Shown here: positions 36,531 to 45,434 of the stretch, piece after piece
Layout of the letters: the number at the start of each line of letters is the position of its first letter
Numbering within the stretch: the first letter of the stretch is position 1
DNA from: Clostridium pasteurianum BC1
Lineage (GTDB): Bacteria > Bacillota > Clostridia > Clostridiales > Clostridiaceae
NCBI RefSeq assembly: GCF_000389635.1
Contig: NC_021182.1
Span: forward strand, 4,505,925-4,569,924
Length of the DNA: 64,000 nucleotides
Reading direction: 5' to 3'
Translations under genes and position numbers: made by a program
Notes under the pieces: generated by a model
The model's input: only the letters and a program-made list of their open reading frames with translations
Told to the model about the DNA's origin: nothing
Database searches by the model: none

Positions 36531-38144
36531 TTAATTATTCATGATATATTTTTTTGCACTTAATATTGAAGATGCACTCATTGAGAATTCATCTAATCCA
36601 TATTGAGTAAGTGTTGGAATAGCTTTTTCATCTCCAGCCATTTCTCCACACATTCCACACCATTTTCCTTCTTTATGAGCTGCTTCTATTGTCATCTTTA
36701 TTAATCTAAGCACTGCTGGGTGCATTGGATTATATAAATAAGACACTTTTTCATTCATTCTATCTGCTGCTAGTGTATATTGAATTAAATCATTAGTTCC
36801 AATACTGAAGAAATCTACATATTTAGCAAGTTCATCAGCCATTACTGCTGCTGCTGGTATTTCTACCATTATTCCTGTTTCAAGATCAGCATTAAATTCT
36901 TTTCCTTCAGTTCTAAGTTCTTCCATACATTCTCCCAAAACCTCTTTTGCTGCTAAGAATTCTTCTAATGAAGAAATCATCGGGAACATTATTTTTAAAT
37001 TACCAAAAGCAGAAGCTCTAAGTAATGCTCTTAATTGAACTTTAAATATATCTTTTCTGCCAAGGCATAATCTTATAGCTCTATATCCAAGGAAAGGATT
37101 CATTTCCTCTGGCAGTGGCAAGTAAGGAAGCTTTTTATCTCCACCTATATCAAGTGTTCTTATAACTACTGGTCTTCCTTCCATTCTTTCTACAACATGC
37201 TTATAGGATTCAAATTGTTCTTCTTCTGTTGGCATTGAATCTCTATCCATATATAAGAATTCTGTTCTGAATAAGCCTATACCATCTCCACCATTTGCTA
37301 AAACTCCTTCAACATCATGAGCCTTACCTATATTTCCACATACTTCTACACGTTTTCCTGCCTTAGTTTTAGTTTCAACATGTATAAGTTTTTTAAGTTC
37401 TTCTCTTTCTGCTTCAAATTTAGCTTTTCTTTCAGTATATATTTTTAAAATAGCTTCATCTGGTTTTATTATTACTTCACCTTCAATACCATCTACAATA
37501 ACCAAATCTCCATTTTCAACATTTTTTGTTATATCATTAAGACCAACTACTGCAGGAATTTCAAGAGTTCTAGCCATTATGGCACTATGTGAAGTTCTTC
37601 CTCCAATATTAGTTAGGAAACCAATAACCTTACTTCTATCAAGTTGAGCCGTATCAGATGGTGTTAAATCATGAGCTACTATTACAGTATTATCCTTAAC
37701 ATCCTCATTTCCAGTTATTGTTCCTGCAAGATTTCCAATCAATCTTTTTCCAACATCTTTAACGTCTGCTGCTCTTTCTCTCATGTACTCATCTTCAATG
37801 GCAGCAAAAATACCCATGTACATTTCCACTACATCAGAGACAGCCTTCTCTGCGTTTATTGAATCTGAATCTATCTTACCTTCAACAGCTCCAGTAAATT
37901 CAGGATCATCTAAAAGCATAATATGACTTTCAAAAACAGCAGCCTTATCAGCTCCTAATTCTTTTTCAGCTTTTTCTTTTATTTTTTGTAACTGTACTCT
38001 TGAATTTTCAATAGCAGAATTCAATCTTTCCTTTTCAGCATTTATATCATCTATTTTTTTATCAGTAATTTCAACTTCCGTATTAGTTTTTATTACAACA
38101 TTACCAATAGCATATCCTTTTGAAGCAGCAATTCCTTTTTTCAT
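36531..38144 (-). CDS. ptsI: PTS enzyme I
   Basis: 537 aa, slightly shorter than the usual ~570. Uses PEP to phosphorylate HPr. Active-site GGRTSHSAIMARTLEIPAVVG contains the phospho-His. PEP-binding signatures are DGIGLFRTEFLYM and DFFSIGTNDLIQYTLAADRMN, with Cys in KWCGMCGEMAGD. No ptsH gene adjoins it; instead a divergent activator with an HPr-like domain lies 446 bp away. The promoter appears to be sigma-54 dependent, which is unusual for a general PTS gene. Confidence 0.96.
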   Translation of the reverse strand: MKKGIAASKGYAIGNVVIKTNTEVEITDKKIDDINAEKERLNSAIENSRVQLQKIKEKAEKELGADKAAVFESHIMLLDDPEFTGAVEGKIDSDSINAEKAVSDVVEMYMGIFAAIEDEYMRERAADVKDVGKRLIGNLAGTITGNEDVKDNTVIVAHDLTPSDTAQLDRSKVIGFLTNIGGRTSHSAIMARTLEIPAVVGLNDITKNVENGDLVIVDGIEGEVIIKPDEAILKIYTERKAKFEAEREELKKLIHVETKTKAGKRVEVCGNIGKAHDVEGVLANGGDGIGLFRTEFLYMDRDSMPTEEEQFESYKHVVERMEGRPVVIRTLDIGGDKKLPYLPLPEEMNPFLGYRAIRLCLGRKDIFKVQLRALLRASAFGNLKIMFPMISSLEEFLAAKEVLGECMEELRTEGKEFNADLETGIMVEIPAAAVMADELAKYVDFFSIGTNDLIQYTLAADRMNEKVSYLYNPMHPAVLRLIKMTIEAAHKEGKWCGMCGEMAGDEKAIPTLTQYGLDEFSMSASSILSAKKYIMNN

Positions 38145-38191
38145 CTTTCTTCCTCCTAATTTCTACACTAATTTTCTATACTAATATATTA

Positions 38192-38208
38192 AGCAAAAGC
38201 TATGCCAA
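38192..38208 (-). promoter_or_regulatory. Sigma-54 promoter of ptsI
   Basis: Minus-strand TTGGCATAGCTTTTGCT matches YTGGCAY-N5-TTGCW and is 48 bp upstream of the ptsI start, the same geometry as the mannose-family PTS promoter. Confidence 0.85.
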
Positions 38209-38215
38209 ATTTAGT

Positions 38216-38376
38216 TTAAACATCTGAAAATAAATAACAAGATAAAAATAAAAGGTATATTTTGCGTTATACAGTGAACAAATTCTGATAATAGATACTA
38301 TCAGACGCCTCTATTGACGCAGTATGATAGTAAATAGTCCAGTATACTATCTAATTATTTATTTCATTATGCCTTA
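38216..38376 (-). repeat. MITE-like repeat (TAAGGCA family), copy G
   Basis: 161 bp. Minus strand begins TAAGGCATAATGAAATAAAT, contains TACTGCGTCAATAGA, and ends TTGTTATTTATTTTCAGATG. Ends, marker and length match copy F. It sits between the ptsI sigma-54 promoter and the three palindromes. Confidence 0.65.
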
Positions 38377-38428
38377 TTTTATATATAATAGTTTTCTATA
38401 TATAATCAGTTTTTATGTACACTATTGC

Positions 38429-38569
38429 TTGATATTTTTTATCAACATATTTTTACATCGATTTCATAATTTTTTTAAATAAACTTATAGATTTATTATA
38501 AAATAAGGTGTACAATCTACTTGATAAAAAATATCAATAGATTTTATAAATTCTGATACTTTTTATCAA
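38429..38569. promoter_or_regulatory. Three palindromes TTGATA-N5-TATCAA, candidate activator sites
   Basis: TTGATATTTTTTATCAA (38429), TTGATAAAAAATATCAA (38521) and CTGATACTTTTTATCAA (38553). All are 17 bp with identical half-sites except one base, in the ptsI/activator divergent region and 220-360 bp upstream of the ptsI sigma-54 promoter. They fit enhancer sites for the neighbouring activator; the third, just before its SD, could give autorepression. I found no further copies in the window. Confidence 0.75.
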
Positions 38570-38590
38570 TAGCAACTAAAGGAGATTATT

Positions 38591-40594
38591 ATGTTTAAAA
38601 ATTGTATTGTTGTAAATTGTAAAAATGGTATCCATACAAGAATTGCTGCCATGATAGTGCACAAATCTTCTGAACTTAAAAATATTTATAATATAAATCT
38701 CTATATAAAAAAAATAGATGCAGTAGAACCAATGGCCATAAGTATGCTGGCTTTAATTTCACAAAGAATACAGAATGGAGAGATGATTGAGGTTTCCTGC
38801 AAAGAAGATTCTCTTGTTGGGCAAAAGGCAGTACTGGAACTTTGTAATTTTATAGCCAGTGGATTAGAACTTAATGATACTCCTATTTCCAACTTAGATG
38901 CCATAATTGAACAAAATACTATTGCAAATGAGCAGATTCTTGAAAATATTCCTCTTGGTATAATCGTAATAGATGCACATTCCTATATTATTTCAATGAA
39001 TCAGTATGCATTAGACATTGTTAAAAAAAATAGTGAAGAAGTACTTGGTAAATCTGTTTCAACCATTATACCAACTTCTGAATTACCATCAATTATTTCT
39101 TCTAAAGAAAAGCAGCTAGGTAAAACGCAACATATAAATAATAAGATAGTATTAGTAAACAGATCCCCCATAATCTCAAATGGTGAGGTAATAGGAGCCA
39201 TTGGAATTTTTCAGGATATTTCAGAAGTATTGGGAATGAAGGAACTAAACGAAAAATTTAAAAAAATATTGGAGACTTCTCATGATCTAATATGTTTTGT
39301 AGATGAACATAGAAAAATAAGTTATGTGAATCCTCCCTATGAAACTAGTTTTAATTTAGAAGCTTCAGATATACTAGGAAAAGACTTGATAGATATTTCT
39401 CCAGAAGGATATAGAATGAAAGTATTTAATACAAAGAAGCCTATTGAGAACCAATTATATAGTAAAAATAATGTTGATATTATCTCAACAGTAGAGCCAA
39501 TTTTTATAGATAATTATTTTAAAGGTGTCCTTTCTATATCAAAAACAGTAAATGAAATAAAAGATATAGCTAGTAAGCTTGAAAAATCTGAGGAAGAATT
39601 GAGCTACTATAAAGCTGAGCTAAAAAGACATACAATGCTCAGTGGAAACTTTAATAATATTATTGGTAATTCAAGAGTTTTAAAGGATGCACTAATTATA
39701 GCTGATAAAGCCTCCGTTACTACCTCTACAGTTTTAATAAGAGGTGAAAGTGGTACTGGAAAGGAATTGGTAGCAAAGGCCATTCACAACAATAGTGCTA
39801 GAAAAGATAAACCTTTTGTAAGAATAAACTGTGCTGCCATACCTGAAAATTTATTTGAAAGTGAACTATTTGGATATGAAAAAGGTGCTTTTACTGGAGC
39901 ATTAAAAAACAAGCCCGGTAAATTCAGCATAGCTAATGAAGGTACAATTTTTTTAGACGAAATTGGTGATATGCCAAAACCTATGCAGGTAAAATTGTTA
40001 AGAGTAATTCAAGAGAGAGAATTTGAAAGTGTGGGAGGTCTATTAACTCACAAGGTAGATGTAAGAATAATAGCTGCGACTAATAGAAATTTAGAGGAAA
40101 TGATTAAAACGGGTGATTTCAGAGAAGATCTATATTATAGATTAAATGTAATAACAATTCCTCTTCCTTCTCTAAGAAAAAGAAGAGAAGATATAAATTT
40201 ATTAGTAGAACATTTTATTAAAAAGTTAAGTTTAAAACTAAATAAACCTATAAATTCTATTGACATCGAAAGTCTCCAATATCTGCAAAATTATCATTGG
40301 CCCGGAAATATACGTGAACTTGAAAACATTATTGAAAGAGCTATAAACATGTGCGACAAAGATATTATTACCTCAAAAGATTTGCCTATGTATATAACCA
40401 ATATTATACCTCAAAATAACGGTCTGATTAATTTTAAAGAAAATGATGATTTAATGAGGCTTGAAGATTACGAAAGAGAAATAGTAACATTGGCAATGAA
40501 AAAATATAAAACTTATAACAAGGCTGGTAAGGCTCTTGGAATTACCCATAGAACTGTAGCTTTAAAGTGCAAAAAATATGGTATAGAAGTTTAG
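38591..40594 (+). CDS. Sigma-54 activator with N-terminal HPr domain and two PAS domains
   Basis: 667 aa. Residues 1-90 resemble HPr: NGIHTRIAAMIV places His at position 15 and Arg at 17 exactly as in HPr, while the regulatory Ser46 is Glu46 (VEPMAISM). PAS domains span about 104-210 and 218-320. The AAA+ domain has Walker A GESGTGKE at 385-392, GAFTGA at 432-437 and Walker B IFLDEIGD at 453-460. A Fis-type helix-turn-helix lies at 626-665 (NKAGKALGITHRTVALKCKKYGI). It likely senses PTS phosphorylation via enzyme I, made by the divergent ptsI, and activates sigma-54 promoters. SD AAAGGAGA. Confidence 0.9.
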   Translation: MFKNCIVVNCKNGIHTRIAAMIVHKSSELKNIYNINLYIKKIDAVEPMAISMLALISQRIQNGEMIEVSCKEDSLVGQKAVLELCNFIASGLELNDTPISNLDAIIEQNTIANEQILENIPLGIIVIDAHSYIISMNQYALDIVKKNSEEVLGKSVSTIIPTSELPSIISSKEKQLGKTQHINNKIVLVNRSPIISNGEVIGAIGIFQDISEVLGMKELNEKFKKILETSHDLICFVDEHRKISYVNPPYETSFNLEASDILGKDLIDISPEGYRMKVFNTKKPIENQLYSKNNVDIISTVEPIFIDNYFKGVLSISKTVNEIKDIASKLEKSEEELSYYKAELKRHTMLSGNFNNIIGNSRVLKDALIIADKASVTTSTVLIRGESGTGKELVAKAIHNNSARKDKPFVRINCAAIPENLFESELFGYEKGAFTGALKNKPGKFSIANEGTIFLDEIGDMPKPMQVKLLRVIQEREFESVGGLLTHKVDVRIIAATNRNLEEMIKTGDFREDLYYRLNVITIPLPSLRKRREDINLLVEHFIKKLSLKLNKPINSIDIESLQYLQNYHWPGNIRELENIIERAINMCDKDIITSKDLPMYITNIIPQNNGLINFKENDDLMRLEDYEREIVTLAMKKYKTYNKAGKALGITHRTVALKCKKYGIEV

Positions 40595-40734
40595 AAACGA
40601 ATTTTTTAGATACATTTATGATCGAAACCTGGTTCATTGTATGATTCATTATGAAGGAATAAGAATATACGAGAAAAATAAAAGTGCATAAATGAAAAAA
40701 TCCTTGGACAAACGGGCTTAGCTTGGTAATTATA

Positions 40735-40806
40735 CTGATGTCAGTTGGTACATACTAAAAACCCCTCAACTCTAAGCACAGCGTAGGCAGTTGGAGTATG
40801 TCACTG
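40735..40806 (+). mobile_element. Orphan IS200/IS605-type right end / omega-RNA-like relic
   Basis: CAGTTGGTACATACTAAAAA, then CCCCTCAACTCTAAGCACAG, then GCGTAGGCAGTTGGAGTATG. The CTCAACT...AGTTGGAG stem-loop and layout resemble the hairpin ends of IS605-family elements, where the omega RNA of TnpB also ends. No tnpA or tnpB remains nearby. Tentative. Confidence 0.35.
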
Positions 40807-40831
40807 CTTATATATCAATAGATAAAAATTA

Positions 40832-40871
40832 GGTTGTCCTAAAATATGTAATTATATATTTTAGGACAACC
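40832..40871. terminator. Terminator between HPr-activator and fructose-type PTS
   Basis: Perfect 16-bp stem GGTTGTCCTAAAATAT / ATATTTTAGGACAACC, 8-nt loop; on the minus strand TAATTTTTATC follows, so it mainly serves the PTS gene. Confidence 0.9.
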
Positions 40872-40911
40872 ATTTATTTATATGAATTAACTATTTTTTA
40901 TAAATCTAATA

Positions 40912-42291
40912 TTATTCCTCAACAACGTCTTTCTTAAGAATTGTAAGCATAATAGCTGTTACAACCATACCTGTAGCTATTGCTATTATATATAATAAAA
41001 GGTTTGTCATTACATTTGGTATAACTAATACCCACAATCCACCGTGTGGTACTGCAAGTTTGCAACCAAATAGCATTGATAATGCTCCTGCCACTCCTGA
41101 TCCTGCCATAATTGAAGGTATAACTTTTAATGGATCTGCGGCAGCAAATGGTATAGCTCCTTCTGTTATGAATGATGCTCCAAGAGCCCATGCTGCTTTT
41201 CCTGCTTCTCTTTCTTCCTCTGTAAATTTCTTTCTAGCTATTACTGTTGATGCAAGTGCTATTCCAAGTGGTGGTACCATACCTCCAGCCATTACTGCTG
41301 CCATGATTCCTGAGCCTCCTGCAACTATTGTTCCTGTTGCAAAAACATAAGCTGCTTTGTTAACTGGACCTCCCATATCAAAGGCCTGCATAAGTCCAAG
41401 TATTAAACCAAGAATTGCTGCATTAGCCCCTTGTAAACTCTTTAACCATGCAAATAATCCATCATTAAGTGCTTTTACTGGACTACCTAAAATATATACC
41501 ATCAATAATGCCATAATAATTGTAGACAATACTGGTAAAATTAATACTGGCATTAATCCATCTAATGCTTTAGGAAGTTTAACAAATTTCTTTATTCCTA
41601 CAACTACATAACCTGCTGCAAAACCTGCTACTAGTGCTCCTAAAAATCCTGCACCTATAGTGCTTGCCAGAGCTCCACCTACAAAACCAGGAACAAGACC
41701 AGGTCTATCTGCAATTGAATAAGCTATATATCCTGCTAATACTGGAATCATAAGAGCAAAGGCCTGTTTACCAGTTGAAAATAAGGTTTCTGCAATGGAA
41801 CCATGTACATTATAAACATAAATTCCTCCAAAAGCAAAACCTAAAGCTAAAAGTATACCTCCTGCTACAACAAATGGAATCATAAAAGATACACCTGTCA
41901 TTAAATGTTTATAAGGACCAGTTCTATTGGATCTTTCTTTTGATTTAATTTTTTGTACATCATCTATTAATTCTTTTTTATCTGACACTTTTACTTCTAA
42001 TGCCCTAGTTATAAGTCCCTTTGCATCCTTTATTGCCTCTTTAACAGGCACCTCAATTAATGGCTTTCCAACAAATCTTGATTTATCAACATTCGTGTCT
42101 GCTGCTATTATAACTGCATCAGCTTCTCTCAAATCGTTTTCATCAATGATATTTTCAGCTCCTACAGACCCCTGAGTTTCAACTTTAATTTCATAGCCCA
42201 TTTCCTTAGCTGCTATTTGAAGCGCCTCTGCTGCCATATAAGTGTGTGCAATTCCAGTAGGACAAGATGTTACTGCTACTAGTTTTTTCAT
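40912..42291 (-). CDS. PTS fructose-type EIIBC
   Basis: 459 aa. The N-terminal EIIB domain (KKLVAVTSCPTGIAHTYMAAEAL) carries the phospho-Cys at residue 9. EIIC starts near 125 (KHLMTGVSFMIPFVVAGGILLALGFAFGG) and has about nine helices, with FDMGGPVNKAAYVFATG typical of the Fru family. Phosphorylates fructose (or a related sugar) at position 1 during import. Follows the EIIA gene after 244 bp of AT-rich DNA. No 1-phosphofructokinase gene lies in the cluster. Confidence 0.93.
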   Translation of the reverse strand: MKKLVAVTSCPTGIAHTYMAAEALQIAAKEMGYEIKVETQGSVGAENIIDENDLREADAVIIAADTNVDKSRFVGKPLIEVPVKEAIKDAKGLITRALEVKVSDKKELIDDVQKIKSKERSNRTGPYKHLMTGVSFMIPFVVAGGILLALGFAFGGIYVYNVHGSIAETLFSTGKQAFALMIPVLAGYIAYSIADRPGLVPGFVGGALASTIGAGFLGALVAGFAAGYVVVGIKKFVKLPKALDGLMPVLILPVLSTIIMALLMVYILGSPVKALNDGLFAWLKSLQGANAAILGLILGLMQAFDMGGPVNKAAYVFATGTIVAGGSGIMAAVMAGGMVPPLGIALASTVIARKKFTEEEREAGKAAWALGASFITEGAIPFAAADPLKVIPSIMAGSGVAGALSMLFGCKLAVPHGGLWVLVIPNVMTNLLLYIIAIATGMVVTAIMLTILKKDVVEE

Positions 42292-42535
42292 AAGTATTCC
42301 TCCTAATTTATCAATATAATTATTTAAAATATTTATTACATATGTTGCAATAAATTATATTCATAATATAATATCTCATTTAAGTAACTGCTATTTAAAT
42401 GCTATTTATTAAATGAACAGTCTTAATTACAACTTATATACCATAAGAAAAATCAAAAATATATTATTAATACTTAAAACATCAATAAAATTTTAATAAC
42501 GTTTACATGATATAAATTCTTATATACCTATATCA

Positions 42536-42979
42536 TTATTCAAAAATCTTAATAAATTCTTCAAAATCATTTACATCATATAATTTTTCCCTTACTTCTG
42601 TATGCATAAGTTTTCTTGATATTTCACTCAATGCCCTTAAATGAACATCACTAGACTCCTCTGGAACAGCTATTAAGAAAAATAAATGTGCAGGCTTATC
42701 ATCCATTGATTGATAATCTATACCTTCTTTACTTAGTCCAAAAGTTATTGTTGCTTCCTTAACTGCTGAGCATTTTCCATGGGGAATGGCTATACCCATA
42801 CCTATTCCTGTAGAAAATTCCTCCTCTCTTTTTATTACAGCTTTCTTTAATTCATCCTTATTTGTAACTTTACCATCTTCATACAATATTTCTATTAGTT
42901 CATCAATAGCCCCCTCCTTACTATCAGCTTTAAGATTAAAATTAACTCTTTCCTTTGAAAACATATCCTTAGTTGCCAT
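42536..42979 (-). CDS. PTS fructose-type EIIA
   Basis: 147 aa. EIIA-Fru/Mtl/Ntr domain with GIGMGIAIPHGKCSAVKEATI holding the phospho-His. It transfers phosphate from HPr to the EIIB domain of the downstream permease. Separate from EIIBC rather than fused. SD AGGAGGA; 39 bp after the regulator. Confidence 0.93.
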   Translation of the reverse strand: MATKDMFSKERVNFNLKADSKEGAIDELIEILYEDGKVTNKDELKKAVIKREEEFSTGIGMGIAIPHGKCSAVKEATITFGLSKEGIDYQSMDDKPAHLFFLIAVPEESSDVHLRALSEISRKLMHTEVREKLYDVNDFEEFIKIFE

Positions 42980-43018
42980 TTAAAATTCCTCCTTTATATT
43001 TTTCCAATTTTATTCAAT

Positions 43019-43795
43019 TTATTCACTAACTATAAACTCAATTCCCTGTCTTATAAAATCATTAATTATTTCTTTTGAAATATCTCCGCTAGTAACTACC
43101 GTAGATACCTGTGTAATAGGACATACAACTGAAAAACAAACATTTTCAAACTTTGAACTATCTGCTACAATTATTATTTTATTAGCTGAATTTATCATAG
43201 CCTTTTTTACTTGTGCTTCCGTTATATCTGGCGTAGTAACACCATCAGTCAAAGATATTCCATTAGCTCCTATAAATGCTTTATCTACCCTAAAATTTTT
43301 CAACATCTCTTCACAAGTGTATCCAACCATAGATCTAGTTGTTTCCCTTAGAACGCCTCCTGTTAAAATTAATTTCACATTATTTTTACTAGATAATTCT
43401 ACCGCTATATCTATTGAATTAGTTATGACAGTTATATCCTCTGCGGTTATATTCTTAGATAATTCTAAGGTAGTAGTTCCTGAATCAAGGATTATTGTAT
43501 CTCCATCATTTATTATGCCAGCTGCGGATTTACCTATAAAATATTTTTCCTCATTCTTTTTATCCTTCTTATCTATAAAAGATGGCTCAAAATTTATTAT
43601 TTGTATTTTTACTGCACCACCGTGTGTTTTTTTAAGAAGTCTTTTACTGTCCATTTCTTGTAAATCTCTTCTTATGGTAGCTTCTGATACACTAAAACGT
43701 TCGGAAAGTTCATTTACTTTTACGCTGCCATTTTCATGTAATATTGAACTAATCTCTCTTTGGCGCTCTTCTGCAAACATATCTATCACTCTCAT
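43019..43795 (-). CDS. DeoR-family regulator of the fructose-type PTS
   Basis: 258 aa. N-terminal winged helix (RQREISSILHENGSVKVNELSERFSVSEATIRRDLQEMDSKRLLKKTHGGAV) is the DeoR signature. The C-terminal sugar-phosphate sensor has DSGTTTLELSKNI, TNSIDIAVELS and FIGANGISLTDGVTTPD. FruR-like, so the effector may be fructose-1-phosphate. Heads the operon and probably represses it. Confidence 0.92.
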   Translation of the reverse strand: MRVIDMFAEERQREISSILHENGSVKVNELSERFSVSEATIRRDLQEMDSKRLLKKTHGGAVKIQIINFEPSFIDKKDKKNEEKYFIGKSAAGIINDGDTIILDSGTTTLELSKNITAEDITVITNSIDIAVELSSKNNVKLILTGGVLRETTRSMVGYTCEEMLKNFRVDKAFIGANGISLTDGVTTPDITEAQVKKAMINSANKIIIVADSSKFENVCFSVVCPITQVSTVVTSGDISKEIINDFIRQGIEFIVSE

Positions 43796-43870
43796 TTTAA
43801 TAAATTTGTATTTGTTTATGTCCTTTTATGTACTCATTGTAAACCTTTACTGAATATTTGTCAATATATT

Positions 43871-43906
43871 TTTGATTATTTTCGATTACTTTTTTATTTG
43901 ATTATT
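43871..43906. promoter_or_regulatory. Direct repeats upstream of the DeoR gene
   Basis: TTTGATTATT, TTCGATTACT and TTTGATTATT in the same orientation, 75-110 bp before the start. DeoR/FruR proteins often bind direct repeats, so this is a candidate operator. The rest of 43796-44175 is AT-rich with no gene seen. Confidence 0.4.
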
Positions 43907-44175
43907 ATATTTACAATAATTAAAAAAATTAACTTTTTTAAACATAATAATAGGTATATTTATACTTTTATTTATACTTTTGATCATCACTCCGACAAAA
44001 ACCCACTAACAAATAAAGAATTTCTATATTGGAAAAAATTTTAAAATCAAAATTTAAATGTACAATACTCATAAGTCCACAAACTTACAAGTATTACACA
44101 TATCTAATCGCATCTTCTCTATATTTTAAAGCTACTCCAACGTATAAACTTCCAAGTATACTTAAAAGATGTAGT

Positions 44176-44892
44176 TCATTTTATTATTTGTTGAAATTCA
44201 GGACTATTTCTCACATTTGCAAAATCTTCTTCATTTCTAGCCACATCCTTTATATTACTTTGCATACTTATGGCTATTTTAAGATTTGCCACTGTATTAG
44301 CAACATCACCTTCTCTGCCATATACAGCAGCTTTTCCGTAATAACTCCACACCCTATTCTCTATCTGTAAATCTTTATTGTACCAGGTTAATGCCTCGTC
44401 ATAGTGACCATATAATTCTAATGCTAAAGCTTTATTAAAAGTTCCATATCCATAATTCGGTTCAATTTGCAAAGACTTATCAATTTCTTGCATGCCCTCG
44501 TCATATGTACCTGATCCTAAATAACAAAGAGCTATACCTTTCACTGCATGTGCTCTATAATTATTAGGATCTTCTGCTAAAACTTGGCTTTCTTTATTTA
44601 TAGCTTGTGAGTACTGTTTTGCTCCAAAATCATTATACCCCTGCTCACATAAATCATCTAATTTTTTTCTTTTTGCATTTAATTCTTCCTTTTTCTTATC
44701 CTGTGCAAGCTTATTCTCATTCGCTTTAATAGTTGTATTTGACTGCGTATTGTTATTTTCATTTCTAATATAATTAGCAGCTTTATGATTTGTATAATTA
44801 AACTTCGCATTATAAATCAATATTATAATAGCAAATATACAAAATACACCTAATATCACTACTCTAATTTTAAAGGGAATTTTTTTATACAT
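44176..44892 (-). CDS. TPR-repeat membrane-anchored protein
   Basis: 238 aa. N-terminal transmembrane helix (IRVVILGVFCIFAIIILIYNAKF), a charged coiled linker (NKLAQDKKKEELNAKRKKLDDL), then TPR units: YNDFGAKQYSQAINKESQVLAEDPNNYRAHAVKGIALCYLG, the next at TYDEGMQEIDKSLQIEPNYGYGTFNKALALELYG, and YDEALTWYNKDLQIENRVWSYYGKAAVYG. A scaffold exposed outside or at the membrane; partner unknown. Confidence 0.8.
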   Translation of the reverse strand: MYKKIPFKIRVVILGVFCIFAIIILIYNAKFNYTNHKAANYIRNENNNTQSNTTIKANENKLAQDKKKEELNAKRKKLDDLCEQGYNDFGAKQYSQAINKESQVLAEDPNNYRAHAVKGIALCYLGSGTYDEGMQEIDKSLQIEPNYGYGTFNKALALELYGHYDEALTWYNKDLQIENRVWSYYGKAAVYGREGDVANTVANLKIAISMQSNIKDVARNEEDFANVRNSPEFQQIIK

Positions 44893-45434
44893 ATTTTTCC
44901 TCCATTAATTATTTTTAATATATAAGTTGCAATTAAAATTGTTCATTTAGCAAATAACATTTAAATAGAAACTGCTCAAATAAAATAAATATTTTATTAT
45001 AAATATAGTTTGTTGCAACAACATATATATACTATATTTTAAATATCATTTAGTAAATATTGTTATTATTATACATTCTATTAAGTTAATTTAATACAAA
45101 TTATTCTTAAAGTTTTAATTTTTTTACTTTTATACATAATTTTTTATTTTATATTTTAAAAATGAATTTTAATTATAATTTTATTCATATTTTATGTAAA
45201 AATATGAATATCAATGTATTATTTTGTATATCACTATATGTTGTAATAATTTCGAAATAATATTACAATATATAGTGTCAAATAATTTACATATGCACCA
45301 TAATAATAAATAAACTTTTAATTTTAAAGTGCCTAATAAGTATTATATATATAGATTTACTTATTACAAATTACCCCTTATTTTTTGATAAGAGCACACT
45401 AATAAGCGTGCTCTTATTGACTAATTACATTAAC
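44893..45434. other. AT-rich intergenic region with two large hairpins
   Basis: No ORF is supported over 540 bp. ATTCATATTTT / AAAATATGAAT (45183-45209) and a longer, imperfect palindrome centred on TTCGAA (45232-45277; arms CACTATATGTTGTAAT / ATTACAATATATAGTG) lie back to back. A third stem, AAGAGCACAC / GCGTGCTCTT (45390-45415), follows the citX stop; no good T-tract. Confidence 0.5.

Noticed and set aside
43317-44370. Several plus-strand frames near the DeoR and TPR genes
   Set aside because: They overlap well-supported minus-strand genes and lack SD sites.
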